64,000 nt of DNA, from the NCBI RefSeq assembly GCF_900142715.1, contig NZ_FRBX01000007.1:62001-126000 (forward strand). The letters are read 5' to 3'. Position numbers and translations under genes: made by a program. The first letter of the stretch is position 1. Every line of letters starts with the position of its first letter. The stretch is from Flavobacterium pectinovorum (GTDB taxonomy: Bacteria; Bacteroidota; Bacteroidia; Flavobacteriales; Flavobacteriaceae). The notes beneath the pieces are model-generated. The model was given only the letters and a program-made list of their open reading frames with translations, was not told the origin of the DNA and searched no databases. Positions 1 to 8,630 of this stretch are shown here, one piece after another.

Positions 1-1617
1 CTTACTATAATTAATCCATCACAAAACACCTATAATCTTACTGTAGATTTACCATTTTATTCTGTAAAAGGCACTAAAACAATTACCAGCCAAAGTATTG
101 ATATACAAAATACTGCGATAAGTTTTGCTGAAACATTTCGTCCGGTAATAAGTATTAATCCTTCGAGTTTTATTACTCTGACATTTGAAAAGAGTAAGGA
201 AAGAGTACCTTCACAAATGACCAGTAAAGAAGTTCATTACGCTAAAATTGAAAATCAGCCTGTTACAAATTCAGCATTCGGAACAACCTATCAGATTAGT
301 GGCAAAACAGTGACATTTGCAAACGCAAATCCTCTGATAAGTACCAATATGGACGGTTCTAACGGATATTTGAAATTAGACAACCGTTACAATAAATTTA
401 TACTGCATGTTAAAAGTTTTACTACTGCAAATCAAGCCAATACTGATAATACGACTTTGTATTATATCAATGACAACGGCGAAGTAAAATCTAAAAATTA
501 TGGAAAATTTAATTTCCCTACCGGGGTCGAATTTGATTTGACATTTGATATTTCTAAATCCGTTCTTACAGATGGATGTACCGGAATTATTGGTTTGCGA
601 AATTCAAATTACAGTTCAGTACTTACTTTAAATTTGGGTGATGTATATTTTAATATTGCTGATGAAAAAGCAGCCGAATTTGCAGGAATATATTCAGATG
701 ATGACAGCCTTTTGATGGATGCTCTGCAAAGTCCGAATTATGTATCATTAGATTTTAGAAACGCCACCGGTATCAGTTCCACTCAGGATTGGCATGCCAA
801 ATCAGTAAATAAAAACAGTATTTTTTATGTAGCTGGTAATAACACTGCTAACAATGTAATATCAGGAACAACGTGTAACAATCTAAAACTTATGGATCAG
901 GGAGGAGATTTTAATGTTCCTTTCGGTTTTTCAGCTTTAGCTGCGTCTTTTACCAAAACGATTTCAGGTAATGATGTTCTGGTTCTTCCGTATGAAGCCA
1001 GTATACCTCAAGGTGTAATAGCTTACACGCTAGAGCCTTCATCTGCTAAAATAATCTGTAATAAAATTGAAGGTGTAATTCCGGCAAATACCCCTGTTTT
1101 ACTGAGTGGTTCAGGTACATTTGTTTTCAGTGGAACCGGAAATGTTTCAACACCAAAAGCCTTAACTGTTGATCAAATAAATCCGGTTTACATTGGTGTG
1201 AAAGCTCCGGCAGGAAGTTATACATTGAAGACAGTAAATAATGTTACTGCATTTTATCCTGTAACTGCAGGAAGCGAACCTTTAATTTCATCATTTAATT
1301 TTTACTTAAGTGAAAAAAGCGGATATAATGCAACCGTGCTTCCGTTGGAGTTTACCACATTAGGCATCGTTCAAAATGAATTGAATGAAGCTAGTTTCAC
1401 ATTATATCCAAATCCTGCGTTGGAGGAAATTTTTGTTGATAAGATGACTTCTGATTTTGATTATAAAATTTTTAATGTTCAGGGCACTTTAGTGAATTCA
1501 GGCACTTTGAAAAATGGTAATACCAGAATAAAAATAGAATCACTGCCTGCAGGAGTTTATTTTATTAATGGAACAAGCGATAAATCTAAAATAAACAGAA
1601 AATTTGTAAAAAAATAA
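1..1617 (+). CDS. C-terminal part of a T9SS-secreted protein, possibly a GH30-like glycosidase (5' end outside window)
   Basis: The frame is open from base 1 to the stop at 1617, so the first in-frame ATG (217) is internal and the gene begins left of the window; 538 residues are visible. The first ~70 residues include 'ISINPSSFITLTFEK', which looks like the last strand of the beta domain ending GH30-type glycosidases; that is a weak resemblance. The middle is beta-sandwich-like, with 'IPANTPVLL', common in secreted Bacteroidota proteins. The last ~75 residues are a type A T9SS sorting domain: 'FTLYPNPA', then 'YKIFNVQGTLV', 'LPAGVYFI' and a basic 'INRKFVKK' end. The product is therefore probably exported by the type IX system and released or surface-anchored. 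It sits upstream of four plant-glycan hydrolases on the same strand, so a role in the same locus is likely. Export is confident; the catalytic family is not. Confidence 0.75.
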   Translation, partial: LTIINPSQNTYNLTVDLPFYSVKGTKTITSQSIDIQNTAISFAETFRPVISINPSSFITLTFEKSKERVPSQMTSKEVHYAKIENQPVTNSAFGTTYQISGKTVTFANANPLISTNMDGSNGYLKLDNRYNKFILHVKSFTTANQANTDNTTLYYINDNGEVKSKNYGKFNFPTGVEFDLTFDISKSVLTDGCTGIIGLRNSNYSSVLTLNLGDVYFNIADEKAAEFAGIYSDDDSLLMDALQSPNYVSLDFRNATGISSTQDWHAKSVNKNSIFYVAGNNTANNVISGTTCNNLKLMDQGGDFNVPFGFSALAASFTKTISGNDVLVLPYEASIPQGVIAYTLEPSSAKIICNKIEGVIPANTPVLLSGSGTFVFSGTGNVSTPKALTVDQINPVYIGVKAPAGSYTLKTVNNVTAFYPVTAGSEPLISSFNFYLSEKSGYNATVLPLEFTTLGIVQNELNEASFTLYPNPALEEIFVDKMTSDFDYKIFNVQGTLVNSGTLKNGNTRIKIESLPAGVYFINGTSDKSKINRKFVKK

Positions 1618-2074
1618 GATTAGAATTAAGGATAACAGGATAAAAAAAGAGTTGCAAAGTCTCCTAAAACAATGGTGACTTTAAAGCTGGACTTCAAGAA
1701 TATTTACCCTGCGATATTAAATTATCGTAGGTTTTCGGATTTTCATTATCTGTGCAGGAAGCAAAATTTATTTGCCTGGTATTTGAATTAAAATATAATA
1801 TCTAAATGATTTCTTTTGATTTCGAGTTGTTTTCTTAAAAATATTTGATTTAAAAACATAAATGATAAAAATATAGCTTTTTTATTGAAGAATTATTTTT
1901 CACGTTTTAAAAAGTGTTATTTTTACACTTTTAGTAAACAACCGATAGAACTAGTTTATTTTCTAGTTTTAAGAATAGTATTCTTTAGTCTTACTTCTTG
2001 TTTTAAAAAATAAATAGAGTCAATCTGTTATTAAGAAAAAGGAAAAATATCTAAAAGATTAAAAAAAAATTAGA
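1618..2074. other. Intergenic region, 457 bp, no gene seen
   Basis: Very AT-rich spacer between the T9SS-tailed gene and GH127. I see no convincing small ORF, no clean TAnnTTTG promoter and no hairpin followed by a T tract. It probably holds the promoter of the GH127-GH97 run, but I cannot place it. Confidence 0.5.
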
Positions 2075-4357
2075 ATGAAATACAGCTTTATATTTTGTTT
2101 TTGTACACTGTTACTGTCCCATGTGGCAGAAGCTCAAATGCAATTGTTTGATTTAAAAGAGGTAAGGCTAAAAGATGGGCCTTTTAAAAATGCTCAGGAT
2201 GTAGATCTCAAGTATATTTTAGAACTCAATCCAGACCGGCTTTTAGCACCTTATCTCATAGCTTCCGGAATACCCGTAAAAGCAGAACGTTATGGCAATT
2301 GGGAAAGCATAGGACTTGACGGACACATTGCCGGACATTATCTTTCTACTTTGGCGATGATGTATGCTTCGACAGGAAATACTGAAGTTAAAAACCGATT
2401 GGATTATATGATTTCGGAATTGGAAAAATGTCAGCAAAAAAACGGTAATGGCTATGTGGGAGGAATTCCGCAGGGCAAAGTTTTTTGGGATCGAATTCAT
2501 AACGGAGACATTGACGGAAGCAACTTCGGGTTAAACAATACCTGGGTTCCGTTGTACAATATTCACAAGCTTTTTGCCGGTTTAACCGATGCTTATCGTT
2601 ACACCGGAAATAAAAAAGCAAAAGAGGTTTTAATAAAATTGGGCGATTGGTTTATCGAATTAATTCGTCCGCTTTCTGATGAGCAGATTCAAAATATATT
2701 AAAGACCGAACACGGCGGAATAAACGAATCTTTTGCCGATTTGTATATCATTACAAAGGACAAAAAATATCTGGAAACTGCCGAAAAAGTTTCGCACTTA
2801 GCAATACTAAATCCATTAGAAAAAAAACAAGATAAATTAACAGGATTGCATGCCAATACGCAAATACCAAAAGTGATTGGTTTTGAGAAAATCGGTGTAC
2901 TTTCCGGAAATAAAGAATGGACAGATGCCGCGCAATTTTTCTGGGAAAATGTTACCCAAAAACGCAGCGTAGCTTTTGGCGGAAACAGTTTTGCCGAACA
3001 TTTTAATCCAACCGAAGATTTTAGCGGTATGTTAAAATCAAATCAGGGGCCTGAAACGTGCAATTCTTATAACATGGAGCGTTTGAGCAAAGCCTTATTT
3101 TTGGACAAAAACAAGGTAAGTTATCTTGATTTTTACGAGCGTACGCTTTACAATCATATTCTTTCGAGCCAGCATCCTGAAAAAGGCGGTTTTGTTTATT
3201 TTACACCCATTAGACCCAATCATTATCGCGTTTATTCTCAACCCGAAACAAGCATGTGGTGTTGTGTAGGTTCAGGCCTTGAAAATCATTCTAAATATGG
3301 AGAATTGATTTACAGCCATACAGAAAATGATGTTTTTGTAAATCTGTTTATTCCGTCAACTTTAGATTGGAAAGAAAAGAATATTTACATCGAACAAAGC
3401 ACAAAATTCCCCTATCAAAATAGTACAGATCTTGTTTTAAAATTAAAAAAAAGCGAGACATTTTCGATGAATATCCGCTGTCCGGAATGGGCTGAAAATT
3501 TTGAAATTTCAATTAATGGAAAAATTCAGAAAATAGAAGCAAAGCCTTCTAATTATGTAGTTCTAAACAGAAAATGGAAATCTGGAGATCAAATTTCAGT
3601 TACATTCAAAACTTCGACACATTTAGAAAATTTGCCGGGCGGCTCAAACTGGAGTGCTTTTGTAAACGGACCAATTGTATTGGCTGCCAAAACATCAAAC
3701 AAAGATTTAGACGGATTATTTGCAGATGACAGCCGAATGGGACATGTCGCATCGGGAAAATATTATCCGTTGGATCAGGCGTATGAAATGATAGGTGAAA
3801 AATCAGTTTATATCGCAAAACTGAAGGATTTAGGAAACCTGCATTTTCGTTTAGATTCGTTAGAATTACAGCCTTTTTTTGGAATTCATGACGCACGTTA
3901 TCAAATGTATTTTCAAAATTATACCAAAGAACAGTATAAAGAAAAGCATGCTCTTTTGAAACAACAAGAAGTTGAAGCTTTGGCTTTGGAAGCTAAAACT
4001 ATCGATAAAATTAATTGCGGCGAACAGCAGTCAGAAGTGGATCATGGATATAAAGGCGAAAAAAGTGATTCGGGTTATGATGATACAAAGGCCTGGAGAA
4101 ATACGCGATCGTATATTTCCTATCAGTTGTTAAATAAAAATAAGTCCGGAAAATATCTGGATATAAGTTGTACAGACGATTCTAAAACAGATAAAATCAC
4201 GATTCTTATCAACGAAAAACCCGCGCGCATTATTTCTTCAGCAAATAAGACAATTCGATTAAATATTGAAAAGATTGAAATTGTAAACATCAAAATAAAA
4301 TCTAATGATGGAAACAATAGTCCCAAGTTTCATCAATTCAGAATTTTAAAGGATTAA
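2075..4357 (+). CDS. GH127 beta-L-arabinofuranosidase family protein
   Basis: A 760-aa glycoside hydrolase of family 127 (formerly DUF1680), whose founding members remove terminal beta-L-arabinofuranose. A signal peptide (residues 1-20, ending 'SHVAEA') points to the periplasm. The catalytic domain starts with 'LKEVRLKDGPF' and 'LDGHIAGHYLS'. Metal/catalytic residues are visible: E327 and C329 in 'GPETCNSYNM', and the pair C396-C397 in 'MWCCVGSG', matching the Glu-Cys-Cys-Cys zinc site and cysteine nucleophile known for the family. About 100 C-terminal residues after the core form an extra domain beginning near 'INCGEQQSEVDHGY', which I do not recognise. The gene is 14 bp upstream of GH43 and probably cotranscribed with it. 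Linkage specificity cannot be fixed from sequence, since GH127 members also act on other sugars. Confidence 0.9.
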   Translation: MKYSFIFCFCTLLLSHVAEAQMQLFDLKEVRLKDGPFKNAQDVDLKYILELNPDRLLAPYLIASGIPVKAERYGNWESIGLDGHIAGHYLSTLAMMYASTGNTEVKNRLDYMISELEKCQQKNGNGYVGGIPQGKVFWDRIHNGDIDGSNFGLNNTWVPLYNIHKLFAGLTDAYRYTGNKKAKEVLIKLGDWFIELIRPLSDEQIQNILKTEHGGINESFADLYIITKDKKYLETAEKVSHLAILNPLEKKQDKLTGLHANTQIPKVIGFEKIGVLSGNKEWTDAAQFFWENVTQKRSVAFGGNSFAEHFNPTEDFSGMLKSNQGPETCNSYNMERLSKALFLDKNKVSYLDFYERTLYNHILSSQHPEKGGFVYFTPIRPNHYRVYSQPETSMWCCVGSGLENHSKYGELIYSHTENDVFVNLFIPSTLDWKEKNIYIEQSTKFPYQNSTDLVLKLKKSETFSMNIRCPEWAENFEISINGKIQKIEAKPSNYVVLNRKWKSGDQISVTFKTSTHLENLPGGSNWSAFVNGPIVLAAKTSNKDLDGLFADDSRMGHVASGKYYPLDQAYEMIGEKSVYIAKLKDLGNLHFRLDSLELQPFFGIHDARYQMYFQNYTKEQYKEKHALLKQQEVEALALEAKTIDKINCGEQQSEVDHGYKGEKSDSGYDDTKAWRNTRSYISYQLLNKNKSGKYLDISCTDDSKTDKITILINEKPARIISSANKTIRLNIEKIEIVNIKIKSNDGNNSPKFHQFRILKD

Positions 4358-4371
4358 AAAAATAAACCAGG

Positions 4372-5940
4372 ATGAAAATTAGAAATGCTTTTTTTAGTCT
4401 TGTTCTGCTTTTTAGTCTGTGTAATTATGGACAAAATAAAGCGCAGAATCCGATCATTTTTGCCGATGTTCCTGATATGTCCATCATTCGTGTAAACAAT
4501 ATTTATTACATGAGCAGTACGACAATGCACATGAATCCCGGTGTTCCCATTATGAAATCTACTGATTTAGTCAATTGGGAAATAATCAATTACGCCTATC
4601 AAACATTAGAAGATGATAACGATAAACTAAATCTTGATAATGGAAAAAATGATTACGGAAGAGGTTCGTGGGCGAGCAGTCTCAATTATCATAATGGTAT
4701 TTATTATGTCAGCACTTTTTCCGGAACGACGGGTAAAACCTATATTTTTTCGACAAAAGATATAGAAAAAGGACCGTGGAAACGAACCGTTTTAAATAAT
4801 TCCTATCACGATCATTCTATTTTTTTTGATGATGATGGAAAGGTTTATATGGTTTGGGGAGCAGGAAAACTGCAGATTGTCGAGTTAAATTCAGATTTAT
4901 CAGCTGTAAAAGAAGAAACAAAAAAAGTCCTGATAGAAAATGCCAGTGCACCTGCGGGAAACAATATTATGCTGCAATCTGAAGGTTCACAGCTTTTTAA
5001 AATCAAAGGAAAATATTATCTGTTTAATATCGTCTGGCCAAAAGACGGAATGAGAACGGTAATTATACACAGAGCTGATAAAATTTCAGGTCCGTGGGAA
5101 GGAAAAGTGGGATTGCAGGATTTGGGTGTTGCTCAAGGCGGACTTATCGATACACCAGATGGAAAATGGTTCTCTTATCTGTTCAGGGATTTTGGTGGTG
5201 TGGGGAGAATTCCTTATTTGGTTCCTGTTCAATGGGAAAAGGACTGGCCAATTTTAGGCGAAAATAATAAAGTGCCAGAAAATCTCGATTTACCAACAAG
5301 CAAAGGTTTGATTCCAGGAATTGTAAACTCCGATGATTTTAACCGAAAAAAAAATGATCCCAATTTGCCTTTGGTCTGGCAATGGAATCATAATCCGGAT
5401 CATTCGCTTTGGTCGGTAAAAGAAAGAAAAGGTTTTTTAAGACTGAAAACCGGAAGAATCGACAGCAGTTTTGTTCAGGCAAAAAACACTTTAACGCAAC
5501 GAACTTTTGGCCCTGAAAGTACAGGCAAAATTCTCGTTGAGGTTTCTAAAATGAAAGAAGGCGACTTTGCAGGACTTTCTTTATTACAAAAAGAGTACGG
5601 ATTGATTGGCGTAAAAGCCGAAAAAAATGCTAAGAAAATCGTAATGATTGAAGCCATTAAAGATATTCCAACAGAAATAGAAAGTGTTCCGTTAACGCAG
5701 GATAAAATTTATTTCAAGGCAGAATGCAACTTTAAAGATAAGGCAGATCAAGGTCAGTTTTTTTACAGTTTAGATGGTAAAAAATGGATCAGTATTGGAA
5801 AAAAAATAAAACTATCTTATACGCTTCCTCATTTTATGGGGTATCGATTTGGGTTGTTCAATTACGCAACAAAAAATGTGGGAGGCTTTGTTGATTTTGA
5901 TTATTTCCATATTGAAGATAAAATTTCAAAGAATAATTAG
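4372..5940 (+). CDS. GH43 family beta-xylosidase/alpha-L-arabinofuranosidase
   Basis: A 522-aa GH43 enzyme with a signal peptide (residues 1-20). The five-bladed propeller occupies about residues 25-310 and shows the expected acidic triad: D35 in 'FADVPDMS' (general base), D147 in 'YHDHSIFFDDDG' (pKa modulator) and E204 in 'LQSEGSQLF' (general acid). Residues from about 318 to the end form a concanavalin-like beta-sandwich ('DDFNRK', later 'MGYRFGLFNYA'), typical of the XynB/DUF1349-type C-terminus. The motif 'STTMHMNPGVPIMKS' is characteristic of the Bacteroidota beta-xylosidase/arabinofuranosidase subgroups. With GH127, GH3 and GH97 around it, the enzyme probably trims arabinose or xylose from a plant glycan in the periplasm. 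Exact subfamily and substrate are inferred. Confidence 0.9.
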   Translation: MKIRNAFFSLVLLFSLCNYGQNKAQNPIIFADVPDMSIIRVNNIYYMSSTTMHMNPGVPIMKSTDLVNWEIINYAYQTLEDDNDKLNLDNGKNDYGRGSWASSLNYHNGIYYVSTFSGTTGKTYIFSTKDIEKGPWKRTVLNNSYHDHSIFFDDDGKVYMVWGAGKLQIVELNSDLSAVKEETKKVLIENASAPAGNNIMLQSEGSQLFKIKGKYYLFNIVWPKDGMRTVIIHRADKISGPWEGKVGLQDLGVAQGGLIDTPDGKWFSYLFRDFGGVGRIPYLVPVQWEKDWPILGENNKVPENLDLPTSKGLIPGIVNSDDFNRKKNDPNLPLVWQWNHNPDHSLWSVKERKGFLRLKTGRIDSSFVQAKNTLTQRTFGPESTGKILVEVSKMKEGDFAGLSLLQKEYGLIGVKAEKNAKKIVMIEAIKDIPTEIESVPLTQDKIYFKAECNFKDKADQGQFFYSLDGKKWISIGKKIKLSYTLPHFMGYRFGLFNYATKNVGGFVDFDYFHIEDKISKNN

Positions 5941-5984
5941 TCGATTTAGCATCGCAAAAGATTCATCACATAATTCAGAAAATC

Positions 5985-8579
5985 ATGAAAATTAGTTATC
6001 TGTTTATCATAAGTTTAGTTTCAATTTTTAGCGCAAACGCTCAGCAATATCGTTTTAAGGATGCGTCTTTGAGCTCAACAGAACGTGCAAAAGATTTAAT
6101 TTCAAAATTAACACTTGAAGAAAAAGCGGCGTTAATGTGTGATCAAAGTGATCCGATACCAAGACTCGGCATTAAAAAATTCAATTGGTGGAGTGAAGCG
6201 CTGCACGGTTACGCAAATAACGATAATGTTACTGTTTTTCCGGAGCCTATTGGTATGGCGGCTTCATTTGACGATCAGTTAGTCTATAATGTTTTTAATG
6301 CAGTTTCTGATGAAGCCCGTGCAAAATACAACCAATGGATTCAGGGCGGCAATGAAAATAAACGATTTTTAAGTCTTTCAGTCTGGACACCAAACGTCAA
6401 TATTTTCAGGGATCCGCGTTGGGGACGTGGGCAGGAAACGTATGGTGAAGATCCATATTTAACCTCAAGAATGGGAATTTCAGTTGTGAAAGGATTACAA
6501 GGCCCGGCAGATGCGAAATACCGCAAACTTTTGGCCTGCGCCAAACATTTTGCAGTGCATTCAGGACCGGAATGGAGCCGACACGAACTGAATTTGAATA
6601 ATATAGATCCACGTGAATTATACGAAACCTATTTGCCAGCCTTTAAAGCATTGGTACAAGATGCCGATGTGCGTCAGGTTATGTGTGCCTATCAGCGTCT
6701 GGATGATGAACCGTGTTGCAGTAATACACGCTTATTGCAGCGTATTTTGCGCGATGAATGGGGTTTTAAATACCTTGTAGTTTCAGATTGCGGAGCGGTT
6801 ACTGATTTTTACACCACGCATAAAGTTTCGTCAGATGCAACACATGCGGCATCAAAAGCTGTTTTGGCAGGAACCGATGTAGAATGTGTTTGGGAGAAAT
6901 ATCCGTTTAAAAATTTACCCGAAGCGGTTGAGAAAGATTTAATAAAAGAAGATGATATTGATAAAAGTCTGCTTCGTGTTTTAACGGGACGTTTTGATTT
7001 GGGCGAAATGGATGATGACGCCATCGTACCGTGGGCACAAATTCCGGCTTCTGTATTGAACAGCAAAGAACATCAGCAATTAGCACTCGAAATGGCGCAA
7101 AAATCAATGACGCTTTTGCAGAATAAAAACAATATTCTGCCTTTAAATAAAGCAATTAATAAAGTGGCCGTTATTGGTCCGAATGCGGATAACGAACCGA
7201 TGTTATGGGGAAATTACAACGGAACTCCCGTTAAAACCATCACGATTAAAAGTGGTATAGAATCAAAAATTCCCCAAAATAAAATGGTTTATGATAAAGG
7301 CTGCGATTTAGTTGAAGACAAAGTAAACCAAAGTTATTTTGACCAACTTTCGTTTGAAGGCAAAAAAGGAATGAAAGCCACCTATTGGAACAATCCAAAC
7401 AGAGAAGGCAACAGCGTTATCTCGCAGCAAATTGTAAATCCGATAAAAATGACAACAGCCGGACAGCATGAATTTGCTTCGGGCGTTAAATTAGAAGGAT
7501 TTTCGGCAAAATATGAAACCGAATTTACAGCGAAAGAAAATGACAGTCTTGTTTTTAAAACAGGCGCTACCGGAGCTTTTGAATTATTGGTGAATGATAA
7601 ATCTTTGGCAAAATATACGAATTGGAGAACGCTTCCCGGCAAAATTAAATTTGCAGTAGAAGCAGGAAAAAAATACAAAATCGAAATTTTGTATGCACAA
7701 TCCAACAATTGGCAGGCGAATCTTGAATTTGATTTTGGAAAAGAGCACGATATCAATTTCGCAGCTTTAATTCAAAAGTTAAAAGGCATCGATACCGTAA
7801 TTTTTGTAGGCGGACTTTCGACTTTATTGGAAGGTGAAGAAATGCCGGTGTCTTATCCCGGTTTTAAAGGTGGTGACAGAACTAATATTGAACTTCCTGC
7901 TGTTCAGAGAAAATGTTTACAGGAACTGAAAGCGGCGGGCAAAAAAGTAGTTTTTGTAAACTGCTCTGGTTCTGCAATCGCCTTAACGCCCGAAACAGCA
8001 AGTTGTGACGCTATTTTACAAGCTTGGTATCCGGGAGAATCCGGAGGTCAGGCTGTGGCCGATGTTCTTTTTGGAGATTATAATCCTGCGGGAAAACTGC
8101 CTGTTTCCTTTTATAAAAATTCAGAAATCTTAGGCGATTTTGAAGATTATTCGATGAAAGGACGTACTTACAGATACACAACAAATGTTTTGTTTCCGTT
8201 TGGTTTTGGCTTAAGCTATTCTAAATTCGAAATTGGAAAAGCGAATCTTGACAAGACCAAAATAAAAGCAAATGAAAACACGCAATTAAATTTTTCGATA
8301 AAAAACACGAGCAAACGTGAAGGAACAGAAATTGTTCAGGTTTATGTTCGAAAAGTGAATGATACTGATGGTCCTTTGAAAACACTGAAAGCTTTTAAAC
8401 GAATTACCTTAAAAGCCGGCGAAAGCCAAAATGTAGCGATCGATTTACCGCCTTCTTCATTTGAATTTTATGATGCAAAAAGCATTGGAATGAAGGTGAC
8501 TTCCGGCGAATATGAAGTGTTTTACGGAACGAGTTCAGATGCTAAAGATCTAAAAATGAATAAAGTGTCAATTCAATAA
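5985..8579 (+). CDS. GH3 beta-glycosidase (beta-xylosidase/beta-glucosidase type) with PA14 insert
   Basis: An 864-aa GH3 enzyme with a signal peptide ('SANAQQ' near residue 19). The N-terminal barrel shows 'DPRWGRGQETYGEDP', 'CAKHFAVHSGPE' and the nucleophile D268 in 'VVSDCGAV'. A PA14-like insertion spans about residues 450-590, starting 'KGMKATYWNN'. The second catalytic domain follows, with 'LEGEEM' and 'GGDRTNIELP' near the expected acid/base region, then 'GFGLSYSKF' and a C-terminal fibronectin III-like domain. Length and layout fit PA14-containing GH3 xylosidases and glucosidases. It follows GH43 by 44 bp on the same strand. It would hydrolyse oligosaccharides made by upstream enzymes to single sugars in the periplasm; xylo- versus gluco-specificity is not decidable here. 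Confidence 0.92.
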   Translation: MKISYLFIISLVSIFSANAQQYRFKDASLSSTERAKDLISKLTLEEKAALMCDQSDPIPRLGIKKFNWWSEALHGYANNDNVTVFPEPIGMAASFDDQLVYNVFNAVSDEARAKYNQWIQGGNENKRFLSLSVWTPNVNIFRDPRWGRGQETYGEDPYLTSRMGISVVKGLQGPADAKYRKLLACAKHFAVHSGPEWSRHELNLNNIDPRELYETYLPAFKALVQDADVRQVMCAYQRLDDEPCCSNTRLLQRILRDEWGFKYLVVSDCGAVTDFYTTHKVSSDATHAASKAVLAGTDVECVWEKYPFKNLPEAVEKDLIKEDDIDKSLLRVLTGRFDLGEMDDDAIVPWAQIPASVLNSKEHQQLALEMAQKSMTLLQNKNNILPLNKAINKVAVIGPNADNEPMLWGNYNGTPVKTITIKSGIESKIPQNKMVYDKGCDLVEDKVNQSYFDQLSFEGKKGMKATYWNNPNREGNSVISQQIVNPIKMTTAGQHEFASGVKLEGFSAKYETEFTAKENDSLVFKTGATGAFELLVNDKSLAKYTNWRTLPGKIKFAVEAGKKYKIEILYAQSNNWQANLEFDFGKEHDINFAALIQKLKGIDTVIFVGGLSTLLEGEEMPVSYPGFKGGDRTNIELPAVQRKCLQELKAAGKKVVFVNCSGSAIALTPETASCDAILQAWYPGESGGQAVADVLFGDYNPAGKLPVSFYKNSEILGDFEDYSMKGRTYRYTTNVLFPFGFGLSYSKFEIGKANLDKTKIKANENTQLNFSIKNTSKREGTEIVQVYVRKVNDTDGPLKTLKAFKRITLKAGESQNVAIDLPPSSFEFYDAKSIGMKVTSGEYEVFYGTSSDAKDLKMNKVSIQ

Positions 8580-8630
8580 ACTACTTATTCTGTTATCAAT
8601 AAAAATAAAGTAATTAATTAAAAGTGCGTT

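Noticed and set aside
1651..1685. AAAGTCTCC...GGTGACTTT hairpin after the T9SS gene
   Set aside because: The stem has an internal mismatch and no T run follows, so a terminator call is not supported.
7382..7756. 124-codon minus-strand open frame within GH3
   Set aside because: Antisense to the PA14 insert of a clear GH3 gene; no start context or independent motif.
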